Source of the DNA: JAVBUY01 sp031552735
Lineage (GTDB): Bacteria > Bacillota > Clostridia > Christensenellales > Aristaeellaceae
Reading direction: 5' to 3'
Assembly: GCA_031552735.1 (NCBI GenBank)
Contig: JAVBMF010000005.1
Coordinates: 1-64,000, forward strand
DNA length: 64,000 nucleotides
Shown: piece by piece, positions 41,222-49,589 of the stretch
Numbering within the stretch: position 1 is the first letter of the stretch
Layout: every line of letters starts with the position of its first letter
The notes under the pieces: model-generated
Seen by the model: the letters and a program-made list of their open reading frames with translations, nothing else
Databases searched by the model: none
What the model was told of the DNA's origin: nothing
Translations under genes and position numbers: made by a program

Positions 41222-42430
41222 CTACAGTCCCAAATGGAACAATAATCCACCATACACATTGAACCCAACCGCCAGCAGCATCACCAGCCCTTCCCAGAAG
41301 CGGATGGGCTTTTTCCTGCGCAACGCGAACCAGCCCAGCACCGGCAACAGGTCGATCAAATACCGTGTGCCAAACTGCCAAGCGCCAAACGATTTGTGCA
41401 TCAGGAACAGGAAAAAGTGCACCGCGCCCATGCACAGCAGCAGGATATCCAGCGGCTCCAGCTCGCGCCGCGCGATAGCCTCACCCATGCGCGCGGTCAC
41501 GAGGATATACAGCGGATTGGCGATGTAAAACGCGAACCCATAGATAATCGGAAACTGAATCTGATGATCGTGCCACCCCGGCAGGCGCAGGATATTGGCG
41601 ATGTTCTTGCCGATATAGTCAACCGCCAACTGCCCATGCGGCGCTTCGACGAACTCCGGCAGATAGTTGTGCCCAAACTCGAACACATTGGCAAAGCGCA
41701 CATAGTTATACGCGCCATAGGCCAGCGCGATGCAAGCCGGTGCGATCAGCGGCGGGATCATTTTACGGATGGTCGCCCAGACGCTTTGCCCCGCCTCGCG
41801 CCTGCGCTGCCACAGCACAAAGAGCGCCACCGGCACATACACCGCGGAAAACGGGCGGCAGCCCACCGCACAGGCCAGACAGACCGGCGCGGCAAAATCC
41901 CACGCTTTGCCACCGCGCTGCCAGCCGTACACCGCCAGCATCATCAGGAAAAACGCCATGCCCTGCGCCATATTCCACACGCCGCCATACAGCGATACTT
42001 CCAGCAGGTTGCAACCCAGCACCCAAAACGCCGCGAACGCCGCCGCGGACAAATCGCCCTGCCCCAATCGCAGTGCGAGTAAATAGCCGACGGAATAACT
42101 GCCCATCAAAAAGAGAAAATTGATGAACATGCTGGGCGTGTCCGCGCCAAAAAGAAAGGTCAGCACCCACATGGGTACCGCTGGAAACGGCGGAAAGCTG
42201 ACATAATAGCGTCCTTGATAGATCGCCAGCTCCAGCCACTCATAGTTCTCCGGCAGCGCGATATGCCCGCTGCGCCATACCATCGCTTGCAGCGCGTACG
42301 AGTCATGCGCGCTATGCGCGAACAGCGGCAGCTTCAGCGCCATCGCCATCAGCAGGTAGACCATCGCGACTGCCGCCAACCCCCAGCCGTAGCCTCGCCG
42401 GGCACAGAGCTTCTCCCAGGCCGTGCGCAT
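41222..42430 (-). CDS. Polytopic membrane protein, possible GT-C glycosyltransferase
   Basis: This 402-residue protein has about ten to twelve membrane helices. After the first helix an extracytoplasmic loop carries H-D-S-Y and P-E-N-Y-E-W-L-E, a place where GT-C enzymes hold an acidic catalytic residue. A later loop has G-H-N-Y-L-P-E-F. This fits a polyprenyl-phosphate-sugar-dependent transferase, but the match is not decisive. The ATG at 42430 follows GGAGGTG. It is encoded opposite to the polysaccharide operon and divergent from the following GT4 gene. Confidence 0.65.
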   Translation of the reverse strand: MRTAWEKLCARRGYGWGLAAVAMVYLLMAMALKLPLFAHSAHDSYALQAMVWRSGHIALPENYEWLELAIYQGRYYVSFPPFPAVPMWVLTFLFGADTPSMFINFLFLMGSYSVGYLLALRLGQGDLSAAAFAAFWVLGCNLLEVSLYGGVWNMAQGMAFFLMMLAVYGWQRGGKAWDFAAPVCLACAVGCRPFSAVYVPVALFVLWQRRREAGQSVWATIRKMIPPLIAPACIALAYGAYNYVRFANVFEFGHNYLPEFVEAPHGQLAVDYIGKNIANILRLPGWHDHQIQFPIIYGFAFYIANPLYILVTARMGEAIARRELEPLDILLLCMGAVHFFLFLMHKSFGAWQFGTRYLIDLLPVLGWFALRRKKPIRFWEGLVMLLAVGFNVYGGLLFHLGL

Positions 42431-42452
42431 GCACTCACCTCCGCAAACAAAC

Positions 42453-42481
42453 TTGCCTTGCACGATATTCCGTGTTATTCT
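42453..42481 (+). promoter_or_regulatory. Promoter of the 42562 glycosyltransferase gene
   Basis: TTGCCT at 42453-42458 and TATTCT at 42476-42481 are separated by 17 bases. Confidence 0.6.
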
Positions 42482-42561
42482 ATCAATATCCTGCCAAAAG
42501 CGATATTTTGCCGTGTACACGACGTGCCACGGCTGACGATATGCACAAAGGAGGCCCTTTC

Positions 42562-43752
42562 ATGGCGGTTTACGGGGAATTTTGCGATTCATACGTGCCG
42601 GTGATGGATGGTGTGGTGGTGATGGTGCGCAATTACGCAACCCTTATGCATGCGCATGGTCACCGGCCTATTGTGGTGGGGCCAAAGATTCCCGGCTATA
42701 CCGAGACCGACCCCTTCGAGGTGATCCGTCTTGCCTCCGCGCCGCTGGTCGTCAAGCCGCCGTATCGCTTCCCGCTGCCCGCGCTGTCTGTCGCGGCCAG
42801 ACGGCAGCTACAGCAAACGCCCTTTGACTTAATCCATGCGCAGTCGCCCATGACCACCGGCTGGGAAGCCATGCGCGTCGCCCGGCGGCAAGAAGTGCCG
42901 CTGGTGGCGACCTTTCACACCAAGTTCCGCGATGATTTTATGAATATCTTCCACAACGACTGGGTGGCGGATCGGCTCAATGATGTGGTGATGCGCTACT
43001 TTGACAAGGCGGACGCGGTGTGGACGGTCAACAAGTCCACCGAGCAAACCATGCGCGAATATGGCTACAAAGGCCGCGTGGACATTGTGCCCATCGGCAC
43101 AGACCTCGCCGGGCACGCGCGGGACGCCGCCGCCTCCACCGCCTACATCCAGCAGCAGCATGGCATCACGCCGGATGAGATGCTGCTGCTCTTTGTCGGG
43201 CAGATCGCGCCGGTCAAGAATCCCATGCTGGTGGTGTCGGCCTGCGCGGCACTCAACCGCGCCGGCACGCCCTGTCGATTGGTGCTGGTCGGTCAGGGCA
43301 TGTACACCGAGCGCATCCGCGAACAGGCGCAGCGCGAGGGCATTGCCGACCGCGTGACGCTGGCCGGATGCGTGTATGACCGCGATATCCTCGCGCACTA
43401 CTATACCCGCGCGAACCTGTTTGTGTTCCCGTCCATCTACGACAACGCGCCGCTGGTGGTGCGCGAGGCATCGGCGATGGGTTGCCCATCGCTGCTGCTG
43501 ACCGGCACCAACGCCGCCGAGGGCGTGACCGACGGCGTCAACGGTTTTCTGGCAGACAGCAACGAACTCGCGCCCTTTGCCCAAAAACTGCGCGAGGTGC
43601 TGGCCGACCCTGCGTGCATGCGCCAAGCGGGACTTCGCGCGCGCGACACGCTGGCCTTCTCTTGGGAAAGCATTGTGCGCGACGTGGAAGATCGCTATGC
43701 CGAGATTATCCGCGAATACGCGCGTAGGCCAAGCAAAAAGCGGAAAGTGTAG
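42562..43752 (+). CDS. Family 4 glycosyltransferase (glycolipid synthase type)
   Basis: This 396-residue GT-B enzyme starts with the feature F-C-D-S-Y-V-P-V-M-D-G-V-V, typical of GT4 enzymes acting on membrane lipids such as diacylglycerol glucosyltransferases or phosphatidylinositol mannosyltransferases. Other blocks are F-H-T-K-F-R-D-D, V-P-I-G-T-D-L, F-V-G-Q-I-A-P-V-K-N-P, and the donor motif F-P-S-I-Y-D-N-A-P-L-V-V-R-E-A-S-A. The basic C-terminus (R-R-P-S-K-K-R-K-V) suits membrane association. The ATG follows AAAGGAGG. It has its own promoter and terminator and stands apart from the main operon. Confidence 0.87.
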   Translation: MAVYGEFCDSYVPVMDGVVVMVRNYATLMHAHGHRPIVVGPKIPGYTETDPFEVIRLASAPLVVKPPYRFPLPALSVAARRQLQQTPFDLIHAQSPMTTGWEAMRVARRQEVPLVATFHTKFRDDFMNIFHNDWVADRLNDVVMRYFDKADAVWTVNKSTEQTMREYGYKGRVDIVPIGTDLAGHARDAAASTAYIQQQHGITPDEMLLLFVGQIAPVKNPMLVVSACAALNRAGTPCRLVLVGQGMYTERIREQAQREGIADRVTLAGCVYDRDILAHYYTRANLFVFPSIYDNAPLVVREASAMGCPSLLLTGTNAAEGVTDGVNGFLADSNELAPFAQKLREVLADPACMRQAGLRARDTLAFSWESIVRDVEDRYAEIIREYARRPSKKRKV

Positions 43753-43802
43753 CACAGCGCACTGCTTACCATTTTGCCCGGCACTGCGCCATTGACCGAT
43801 TG

Positions 43803-43825
43803 CCCTGCCTAGCGCGGGGTTTTTT
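43803..43825 (+). terminator. Terminator after the 42562 glycosyltransferase gene
   Basis: CCCTGC (43803-43808) pairs with GCGGGG (43814-43819, one G-T wobble), followed by six T. Confidence 0.75.
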
Positions 43826-43923
43826 CTTTATTTTCCCATTATGATCACCCACACAACAAAATTCTGTCACAATTGGCAGGTACAATAGGCATGACAACGC
43901 ATGAGCAGGAAGGGAGCATCCCC

Positions 43924-46017
43924 ATGAGCGAAGCGACACAGCCGGTTCAACCCACCCCCAAGCCTTCGACCGGCAAGGTCAAACGGAAAAAAGCCCCGGC
44001 GCGCCGCAAGCGCGCGGTACGCCGCGTGTTGAAGTATCTTCTGTTGTTCTTGCTGCTGGGCATCGGCGCGTTGCTCGGCTGGCGCTATTATCAGCGCACG
44101 CAGAACCAAGCCACCACCGCCGAAGCGCCGCAGTATGCCCAGGCGCTCGTGCGCGAAGGCGAGCTGAATGTCACCATCTACGGCAGCGGTGCCATCGCCG
44201 CCGCCAGCCAGCCCGCCGTGTATGCCGATACCGAGGGCACACTGGACGACTTGCGCGTGGGCGTCGGTGACACCGTGACCGCTGGACAAATCTTAGCGGT
44301 GATGACCAACGACACGCTGTCTGAGGAGATCGCCACACTGGAGTACGATCTGTGGGAGCTGGACAAGACCATCACAAATACCTCGTCGGGCAGTGCGGTG
44401 CAGCACATCAAATCCCCGGCGCAGGGCCGCATCAAGCAGATCAACGCCGCCAAGGGCGATGACGCGCTGTCGGTTTATCGCCGGATGGGTTCGGTGGCCA
44501 TGCTGTCCACCGACGGCCGCATGAAGGTGGCATTGAACGTGCCCGAGAACGTGACGCTGAACTACAACGATACCGTCACCGTCACCGGTGCGGACTTCTC
44601 CGAGCAGGGCACCGTCACCGACCTGTATCTGCAAGGCACGCAAGCGGTGATCACCATCACCAACGACCGGCTACCGCTGGACGCGGAAGTAACGGTGGCG
44701 ACGCAGAGCGGTGTTGCGGTTGGCACCGGCACCCTGCAAATCAATAAGCCCATGGCGGTGTCTGCCTTTGGCGGCACCATTGCCGGGGTGCGCGTCGAGG
44801 TCGGCGATTTGATGTATCGCGGGCAGCCGATGTTCGACCTGATCGACTCGCCGCTGTCGCTGACCGTGGAAAACCTGCGCATCCAGCGCGAAACCGCCGC
44901 CGAATCGCTGAAAGTCGCGCGTGACAAGCGCGAGAGCCTGATCGTGCGCGCGCCGGTGCCCGGCGTAATCGCGTCGGTCGATACCACCGAGGGCAGCGAG
45001 CTGGCTGACGGCGCGCAGATTTGTTCGATCCTTGAGGGCGAGGAAATGGTGCTGACCATTGCGGTTGACGAGTTGGACGTAGTCAAGGTTGCCGAGGGGC
45101 AACCGGTGTCCATCTCGGTGGATGCGCTGCCCGATGTGCTGCTGAGCGGCACGGTGTCGAAGATCGCGCCGGTGGGCACCAGCTCCAGCGGCGTATCCAC
45201 CTATGATGTAAAGCTGAACTTCGACTCCGCCGGTACCGGCGTGCGCCCCGGCATGAACGCCAGTGGCGAGGTGCGCGTCGCGCATGCCGATGACGCGCTG
45301 TATATCCCGGTGGAGGCGCTGCGCACCATGGGCAATAAGAATTTTGTGATGGTGGCCGACGCGAGCAGTCTGCCGCAGGGCACCGGGATGAGCGGTGAAC
45401 GCCGCATGATGACTTTCTCCGGCGATGGTACGCCGCCAGAGGGCGCGATGACCTTCTCCACCGACGGCGCGCCGACTGGCGGTGACGGCCAGCAGCGCCG
45501 TCGCCGCAGCGAGAATGCCGATGGCACCGGTGGCGCCCGCGGCACCGCGCAGACCGCCTCCGGCGGCGCAGAGCCCGTCGCGACCGCCGCGCAGACCGAA
45601 AGCACCTCGTCCGAGGGCACGCAGCGCACCATGCGCGATCCGGCAACGCAGGGCGAGTCCGCCTCAGGCGACGGCCAACCAATGATGCGCACCGCTGGCG
45701 GGCAGACCGCCCCAGCTACCGAAGAAGCGAAGGCTGACACCAACCCAGTGCTGTCCTTCCTGCAAGACGTCTGGACGAAGATCCGCGCCACCGCCGAGGC
45801 GCTGCTGGACGACGGCAGCGCGCAGGCTGCCGAGCAGGCCCAGATCACCGGCACGCTACGCGAAGTCACCACCGGTCTGGTCAACGACGATTCTATCCAG
45901 ATCCTGTCCGGCGTAGAGGCGGGCGAGGTCGTGCTCTACACCAGCACCGGTTCCTCCGGCTCCAGTGGCGGCAACCAGATGATGATCAGGGGCGCGGGCA
46001 TGCCCATGATGTTCTAA
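43924..46017 (+). CDS. HlyD/MacA-type membrane fusion (adaptor) protein with large insert
   Basis: This 697-residue protein is the extracytoplasmic adaptor of a MacAB-like exporter. It has a basic cytoplasmic N-terminus (K-R-K-K-A-P-A-R-R-K-R), one membrane helix at about 35-55, then lipoyl/barrel-sandwich and beta-barrel segments (S-P-A-Q-G-R-I, A-P-V-P-G-V-I-A-S-V). It is far longer than a typical 350-450-residue member because a low-complexity stretch at about 485-638, rich in Gly, Thr, Ser, Ala and Gln, interrupts the C-terminal membrane-proximal domain. The end is Met-rich (M-M-I-R-G-A-G-M-P-M-M-F). The ATG at 43924 follows GGAAGGGAG. The ATPase gene starts 9 bases after the stop. Confidence 0.85.
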   Translation: MSEATQPVQPTPKPSTGKVKRKKAPARRKRAVRRVLKYLLLFLLLGIGALLGWRYYQRTQNQATTAEAPQYAQALVREGELNVTIYGSGAIAAASQPAVYADTEGTLDDLRVGVGDTVTAGQILAVMTNDTLSEEIATLEYDLWELDKTITNTSSGSAVQHIKSPAQGRIKQINAAKGDDALSVYRRMGSVAMLSTDGRMKVALNVPENVTLNYNDTVTVTGADFSEQGTVTDLYLQGTQAVITITNDRLPLDAEVTVATQSGVAVGTGTLQINKPMAVSAFGGTIAGVRVEVGDLMYRGQPMFDLIDSPLSLTVENLRIQRETAAESLKVARDKRESLIVRAPVPGVIASVDTTEGSELADGAQICSILEGEEMVLTIAVDELDVVKVAEGQPVSISVDALPDVLLSGTVSKIAPVGTSSSGVSTYDVKLNFDSAGTGVRPGMNASGEVRVAHADDALYIPVEALRTMGNKNFVMVADASSLPQGTGMSGERRMMTFSGDGTPPEGAMTFSTDGAPTGGDGQQRRRRSENADGTGGARGTAQTASGGAEPVATAAQTESTSSEGTQRTMRDPATQGESASGDGQPMMRTAGGQTAPATEEAKADTNPVLSFLQDVWTKIRATAEALLDDGSAQAAEQAQITGTLREVTTGLVNDDSIQILSGVEAGEVVLYTSTGSSGSSGGNQMMIRGAGMPMMF

Positions 46018-46026
46018 GGAGGCGCC

Positions 46027-46716
46027 ATGATTGAAATGATAGGTGTCCGAAAGGACTACCACATGGGCGACAACGTGGTATCGGCGCTGGACGGCGTCAG
46101 TCTGGCCATCGCTGACCGCGAATTTGTGTCGATCATTGGTCCGTCGGGCAGCGGCAAGTCCACGCTGATGAACATCATCGGCTGTCTGGACACCGCCGAC
46201 GACGGCGTCTACCTGCTCGATGGACAAGAGATCAACGACTACACCGAGGACGAACTGGCGCATATCCGGGGGCGCAAGATCGGCTTCATCTTCCAGCAGT
46301 TCAATCTGTTAAGCCGCATGACCGCGCAGGAAAACGTCGAGCTGCCGCTGATCTATCAGGGCATGCACGCCGGAAAGCGCCACCGTCTCAGCGAGCAGGT
46401 GCTGGACCGGGTCGGCCTGCTGGAACGCATGGATCACAAGCCCACCGAGCTGTCCGGCGGCCAGCAACAGCGCGTCGCCATAGCCCGCGCGCTGGTTACG
46501 AACCCGTCGCTGATCTTGGCCGACGAGCCGACCGGCAATCTGGACAGCAAAACCGGCAAAGAGATCATGAAACTGCTGCACGACCTGCACGACGAAGGGC
46601 ACACCATTGTGCTGATCACACACGACGCGACCATCGCAGCGCAAACCCCGCGCTGCATCCATATCCATGACGGCCGCGTGCTGGAATCGCCGCATGAGAG
46701 CGAGGTGGTCATCTGA
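46027..46716 (+). CDS. MacB-type ABC transporter ATP-binding protein
   Basis: This 229-residue ATPase powers the adjacent FtsX-like permease. Walker A is G-P-S-G-S-G-K-S-T (near 38-46), the signature is L-S-G-G-Q-Q-Q-R-V-A-I-A-R-A (near 143-156), and Walker B with the family extension is L-I-L-A-D-E-P-T-G-N-L-D-S. The last is characteristic of the LolD/MacB/FtsE group, mechanotransmission-type exporters. AAGGAGG precedes the ATG. Its TGA overlaps the permease ATG (TGATG), so translation is coupled. Confidence 0.94.
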   Translation: MIEMIGVRKDYHMGDNVVSALDGVSLAIADREFVSIIGPSGSGKSTLMNIIGCLDTADDGVYLLDGQEINDYTEDELAHIRGRKIGFIFQQFNLLSRMTAQENVELPLIYQGMHAGKRHRLSEQVLDRVGLLERMDHKPTELSGGQQQRVAIARALVTNPSLILADEPTGNLDSKTGKEIMKLLHDLHDEGHTIVLITHDATIAAQTPRCIHIHDGRVLESPHESEVVI

Positions 46717-48023
46717 TGCTGTGGCAAACCTTCTCCATGGCCTTCAAGGCCATCCGCACCAACAAAGTGCGCGCCGCGCTGACTATGCTGGGCGTTATCA
46801 TCGGCGTGATGAGCGTGGTGGTGCTCATCGCCATCGGTCAGGGCACCACCGCGCGCGTCACTGATTCGATCCAGAACATGGGCACCAACCTGCTGACAGT
46901 GAACATCACCAATCGACGTGTCGGCCAGTTTGGCGGTGGCAACAGCAATCGCAATCAGGGCGGCGGTGGCGAACGGCAAACCGTGACCATGATCGCCCAG
47001 CCCGGCGGAGCCCCGCAGATGTTTATCGGGGGCGGACAGCAGAGCAGCGGCCAGCAGCGCGGCACCGTTGTGCTGACGCTAGACGACATTCTCTCATTGA
47101 CTGAATCGCCGGACATTGAGATGGTGTCGCCCACCGTCAACGGCAACAAGACCATCAAGGCAGGCAACAACAATACCTCCACCACGGTGATGGGCGTGCT
47201 GCCACAATACGCGCACATCCGCAACCAGGCGGTGCAGGCCGGGCGCTACATCATCCAGGCCGACGTGGACAACCGCAGCGCTGTGTGCGTCATCGGGGTG
47301 GACACTGCTGAGGAACTCTACGGCAACAGTGACGTGGTGGGCAATGTGCTGAGCATCGAGGGCCGCCGGTTTACCATCGTTGGCGTGCTGGAAAGCAAGG
47401 GTTCCTCTGGCGGCAGCTCCAGCGACGACATTGTGATCTTGCCCTACACGCTGGCGCAGCGCATGCTGCAATCGACCAGCATTTCCACCTTCTATGTGTC
47501 CGCACCGACCGCCGAGCAGGTGACCAGCGCGCAGACCTATGTGGAGAACTATCTTTACAAGCGCTACCAGAACACCAGCGCGTATCGCGTGTCCAATCAG
47601 ACCGAGATGCTGGATACCATCGGCGAAACCACCGCGCAACTAACACTGATGCTGGGTGGCATCGCAGGCATCGCGCTGCTGGTCGGCGGCATCGGCATCA
47701 TGAACATTATGCTGGTGTCGGTGTCCGAGCGTACGCGCGAGATCGGCATCCGCAAGGCGATTGGCGCGCGCCGCCGGGACATCCTGCTGCAATTCCTGAT
47801 CGAGGCGGTGGTGATTTCCGGACTTGGCGGCCTGATGGGCCTGCTGCTGGGCTGGCTGCTGATGCAGGTGCTGCACGTCATGCTGGACATGCCGCTGGTG
47901 ATGTCCACCAGCGTGGTGCAGTTGGCCATCGGCTTCTCCATGGCGGTGGGCGTCGGCTTCGGCCTGTACCCGGCGGGCAAGGCCAGCAAGCTCAAGCCCA
48001 TTGACGCACTGCGGTCGGAGTAA
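46716..48023 (+). CDS. MacB-type ABC transporter permease (FtsX-like)
   Basis: This 435-residue protein has the MacB topology. One N-terminal helix (about 20-42, with R-T-N-K-V-R-A-A-L-T-M-L-G-V-I-I-G-V) leads into a large extracytoplasmic domain (about 45-300), and three helices close the C-terminus (about 308-425). The FtsX motif S-V-S-E-R-T-R-E-I-G-I-R-K-A-I-G-A sits between the last helices. An unusual Gly/Gln/Asn-rich insert lies at about 67-118. With the adaptor and ATPase it forms a complete exporter, possibly for a peptide, lipid or antibiotic. No dedicated outer-membrane channel is expected in this cell type. Confidence 0.93.
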   Translation: MLWQTFSMAFKAIRTNKVRAALTMLGVIIGVMSVVVLIAIGQGTTARVTDSIQNMGTNLLTVNITNRRVGQFGGGNSNRNQGGGGERQTVTMIAQPGGAPQMFIGGGQQSSGQQRGTVVLTLDDILSLTESPDIEMVSPTVNGNKTIKAGNNNTSTTVMGVLPQYAHIRNQAVQAGRYIIQADVDNRSAVCVIGVDTAEELYGNSDVVGNVLSIEGRRFTIVGVLESKGSSGGSSSDDIVILPYTLAQRMLQSTSISTFYVSAPTAEQVTSAQTYVENYLYKRYQNTSAYRVSNQTEMLDTIGETTAQLTLMLGGIAGIALLVGGIGIMNIMLVSVSERTREIGIRKAIGARRRDILLQFLIEAVVISGLGGLMGLLLGWLLMQVLHVMLDMPLVMSTSVVQLAIGFSMAVGVGFGLYPAGKASKLKPIDALRSE

Positions 48024-48032
48024 GGCGACAGC

Positions 48033-48061
48033 AAAAAAAGAGCGGCGTGCCGCTCTTTTTC
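48033..48061 (+). terminator. Terminator of the MacAB-like operon
   Basis: An AAAAAGAGCGG / CCGCTCTTTTT stem with a short loop at about 48034-48060 ends in a T run. Confidence 0.9.
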
Positions 48062-48077
48062 AAGTTTTACACATAGC

Positions 48078-48154
48078 GCAGGCTGGCAAAGAATGCTCGG
48101 ACGCCAGGAGACCGCGAGTACAACCGACGGAGGCTCCTGGCGTTTATCGCCTGC
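48078..48154. other. Nested inverted repeat of unknown role
   Basis: An outer pair GCAGGC (48078-48083) / GCCTGC (48149-48154) encloses a perfect 9-bp pair CGCCAGGAG (48102-48110) / CTCCTGGCG (48134-48142). No T tract follows on either strand, so it is not a plain terminator. It may be a REP-like element or a structured RNA end. It lies between convergent genes. Confidence 0.5.
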
Positions 48155-48174
48155 CTATTCCGCTTCGCACCCAT

Positions 48175-49014
48175 TTACTTTGTTATATACGACAGCGCCA
48201 CACAGCCCGGCCCCGCGTGCGTGCCGATGATCTCGCCTACCATGCGCGTCTGCACCTCGCATCCGGCCAGATCGGCTTCGATCACTTCGCGCAGTTGCGG
48301 TGGCAACTCCGGCGCGTCGCTGTGCGCTAGGCAAACCGGGTATGCCGGGTCTACGCCGTCAGCGTGCACCTGCTGCGCCAGCCAATCGTATGCCTTTTTC
48401 ATGCCGCGCTGCTTGTCGGCCATTTTCACCAGTCCATCACCAATGGTGACAATCGGCTTGATATTCAACAATCCGCCGATCTTGCCGCCGATGCCCGACA
48501 GGCGGCCGCCCTTGACCAGATAGGTCAAGTCGCCGATGATTGCATAAAACGCGATGCGCGCGCGCAGTGCGGTCAGCGCCACGCCGATTTCCACGGCGCT
48601 TTTGCCCAGATCGCGCAGGCGCACCGCCTCGTGCACCAAAATGTACGCGCCCATTGCCGCCGATTGTGTATCGACCAGCACGATGTTGGCGTTGGAGAAC
48701 TCGCGCGCGGCCAACATCGCGGACTGATAGGTGCCCGAAATCGCACTGGAGATTGTGATGACCACGATCTCATCGCCCGCCGCCACAAACGGCGCATACA
48801 CCTGCGCAAACGCGTCGGGATTCGCCTGCGTGGTGGTCGGCAACTCCTTGGACGTGCGCAGCTTCTGATAATATTCCGGAATGGTCAAATCCACGCCTTG
48901 CTTATAGCTCTGCTCGCCAAAGGTATACCCCAGCGGCACAATAGATACCCCAAAATCCTGCTTTTCCTGCGCGGTCAAATCGGCCGTGCTGTCGGTCACA
49001 ATCCTTACTGCCAT
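48175..49014 (-). CDS. DegV family fatty acid-binding protein
   Basis: DegV proteins (FakB in staphylococci) bind a fatty acid and present it to the kinase FakA for phosphorylation. The 279-residue product has the opening V-R-I-V-T-D-S-T-A-D-L, the conserved S-S-A-I-S-G-T-Y-Q-S-A loop near 92-102, and the late G-E-I-I-G-T-H-A-G-P-G-C motif near 260-271. Length is normal. The ATG at 49014 follows a GGAGG site that overlaps the end of the MarR gene 7 bases upstream, so the two form an operon. No fakA is in the window. Confidence 0.92.
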   Translation of the reverse strand: MAVRIVTDSTADLTAQEKQDFGVSIVPLGYTFGEQSYKQGVDLTIPEYYQKLRTSKELPTTTQANPDAFAQVYAPFVAAGDEIVVITISSAISGTYQSAMLAAREFSNANIVLVDTQSAAMGAYILVHEAVRLRDLGKSAVEIGVALTALRARIAFYAIIGDLTYLVKGGRLSGIGGKIGGLLNIKPIVTIGDGLVKMADKQRGMKKAYDWLAQQVHADGVDPAYPVCLAHSDAPELPPQLREVIEADLAGCEVQTRMVGEIIGTHAGPGCVALSYITK

Positions 49015-49021
49015 CGTTTTT

Positions 49022-49498
49022 TCACTCCTCCGTTTGATACCAATGCTTGCCATTTGGCACGCGCTGCTCAAAATAGATGGTCACGCGATCCAGCGCCTCG
49101 ACCACCGCTTTCAGTTGCTCTGGCGACAGCTCGCGCCGCACTTCGTCCACCATCTCGCGATGAAACCGCGCATGGTGTGCATCGGCGGCCTCTCCGCGCG
49201 GGGTCAGCGTCACGCGCACCACGCGGCGATCCAAGTCGCTGCGCTCGCGCTGCAAGTAGCCCTTGCGCACCAGCGTGGATACCGCCACCGTCAGCGAGCC
49301 CACCGTGATGCCCAGCCGTGCCGCAACCGACGACATGCTGTTCTCATCGCCAGCCGCCCCCACCGCCTCGATCACGTGCATCTCACGCACCGACGCGTCA
49401 GCAAATTCGCCGGCCGACAGCGCGCGCTCTTCGATATCCAGAATATCGTTGAACAAGCGAACCAGCATGTAATTAAGTGAACTCTCCGCGCTGTTCAT
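49022..49498 (-). CDS. MarR family transcriptional regulator
   Basis: This 158-residue winged-helix protein has the MarR fold. The recognition-helix region is M-S-S-V-A-A-R-L-G-I-T-V-G-S-L-T-V-A-V-S-T-L near 54-75, and the wing is R-S-D-L-D-R-R-V-V-R-V-T-L-T near 86-99 with the conserved D-x-R. It is encoded just ahead of a fatty-acid-binding DegV protein. Its promoter contains FabT-like boxes (TTTGA-N3-TCAAA). FabT is the MarR-family repressor of fatty acid synthesis in lactic acid bacteria. A FabT-like autoregulated lipid sensor is therefore a reasonable inference. Confidence 0.9.
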   Translation of the reverse strand: MNSAESSLNYMLVRLFNDILDIEERALSAGEFADASVREMHVIEAVGAAGDENSMSSVAARLGITVGSLTVAVSTLVRKGYLQRERSDLDRRVVRVTLTPRGEAADAHHARFHREMVDEVRRELSPEQLKAVVEALDRVTIYFEQRVPNGKHWYQTEE

Positions 49499-49524
49499 CG
49501 AATCCCTCCCTGAACTTTATTTTA

Positions 49525-49569
49525 TTTGATCTTCAAACATCTTGTGCATCTTATCATATGAACTTCAAA
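49525..49569. promoter_or_regulatory. Two FabT-like operators in the marR promoter
   Basis: Site 1 (49525-49537, TTTGATCTTCAAA) is a perfect TTTGA-N3-TCAAA palindrome just downstream of the predicted transcript start. Site 2 (49557-49569, TATGAACTTCAAA) has one half-site mismatch and lies between -35 and -10. The two are offset by 32 bp. Confidence 0.6.
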
Positions 49570-49576
49570 GTGTCAA
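49548..49576 (-). promoter_or_regulatory. Promoter of marR-degV
   Basis: On the minus strand, TTGACA (49571-49576) and TAAGAT (49548-49553) are separated by 17 bases. Confidence 0.8.
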
Positions 49577-49589
49577 GTGCGTTTTAGCG

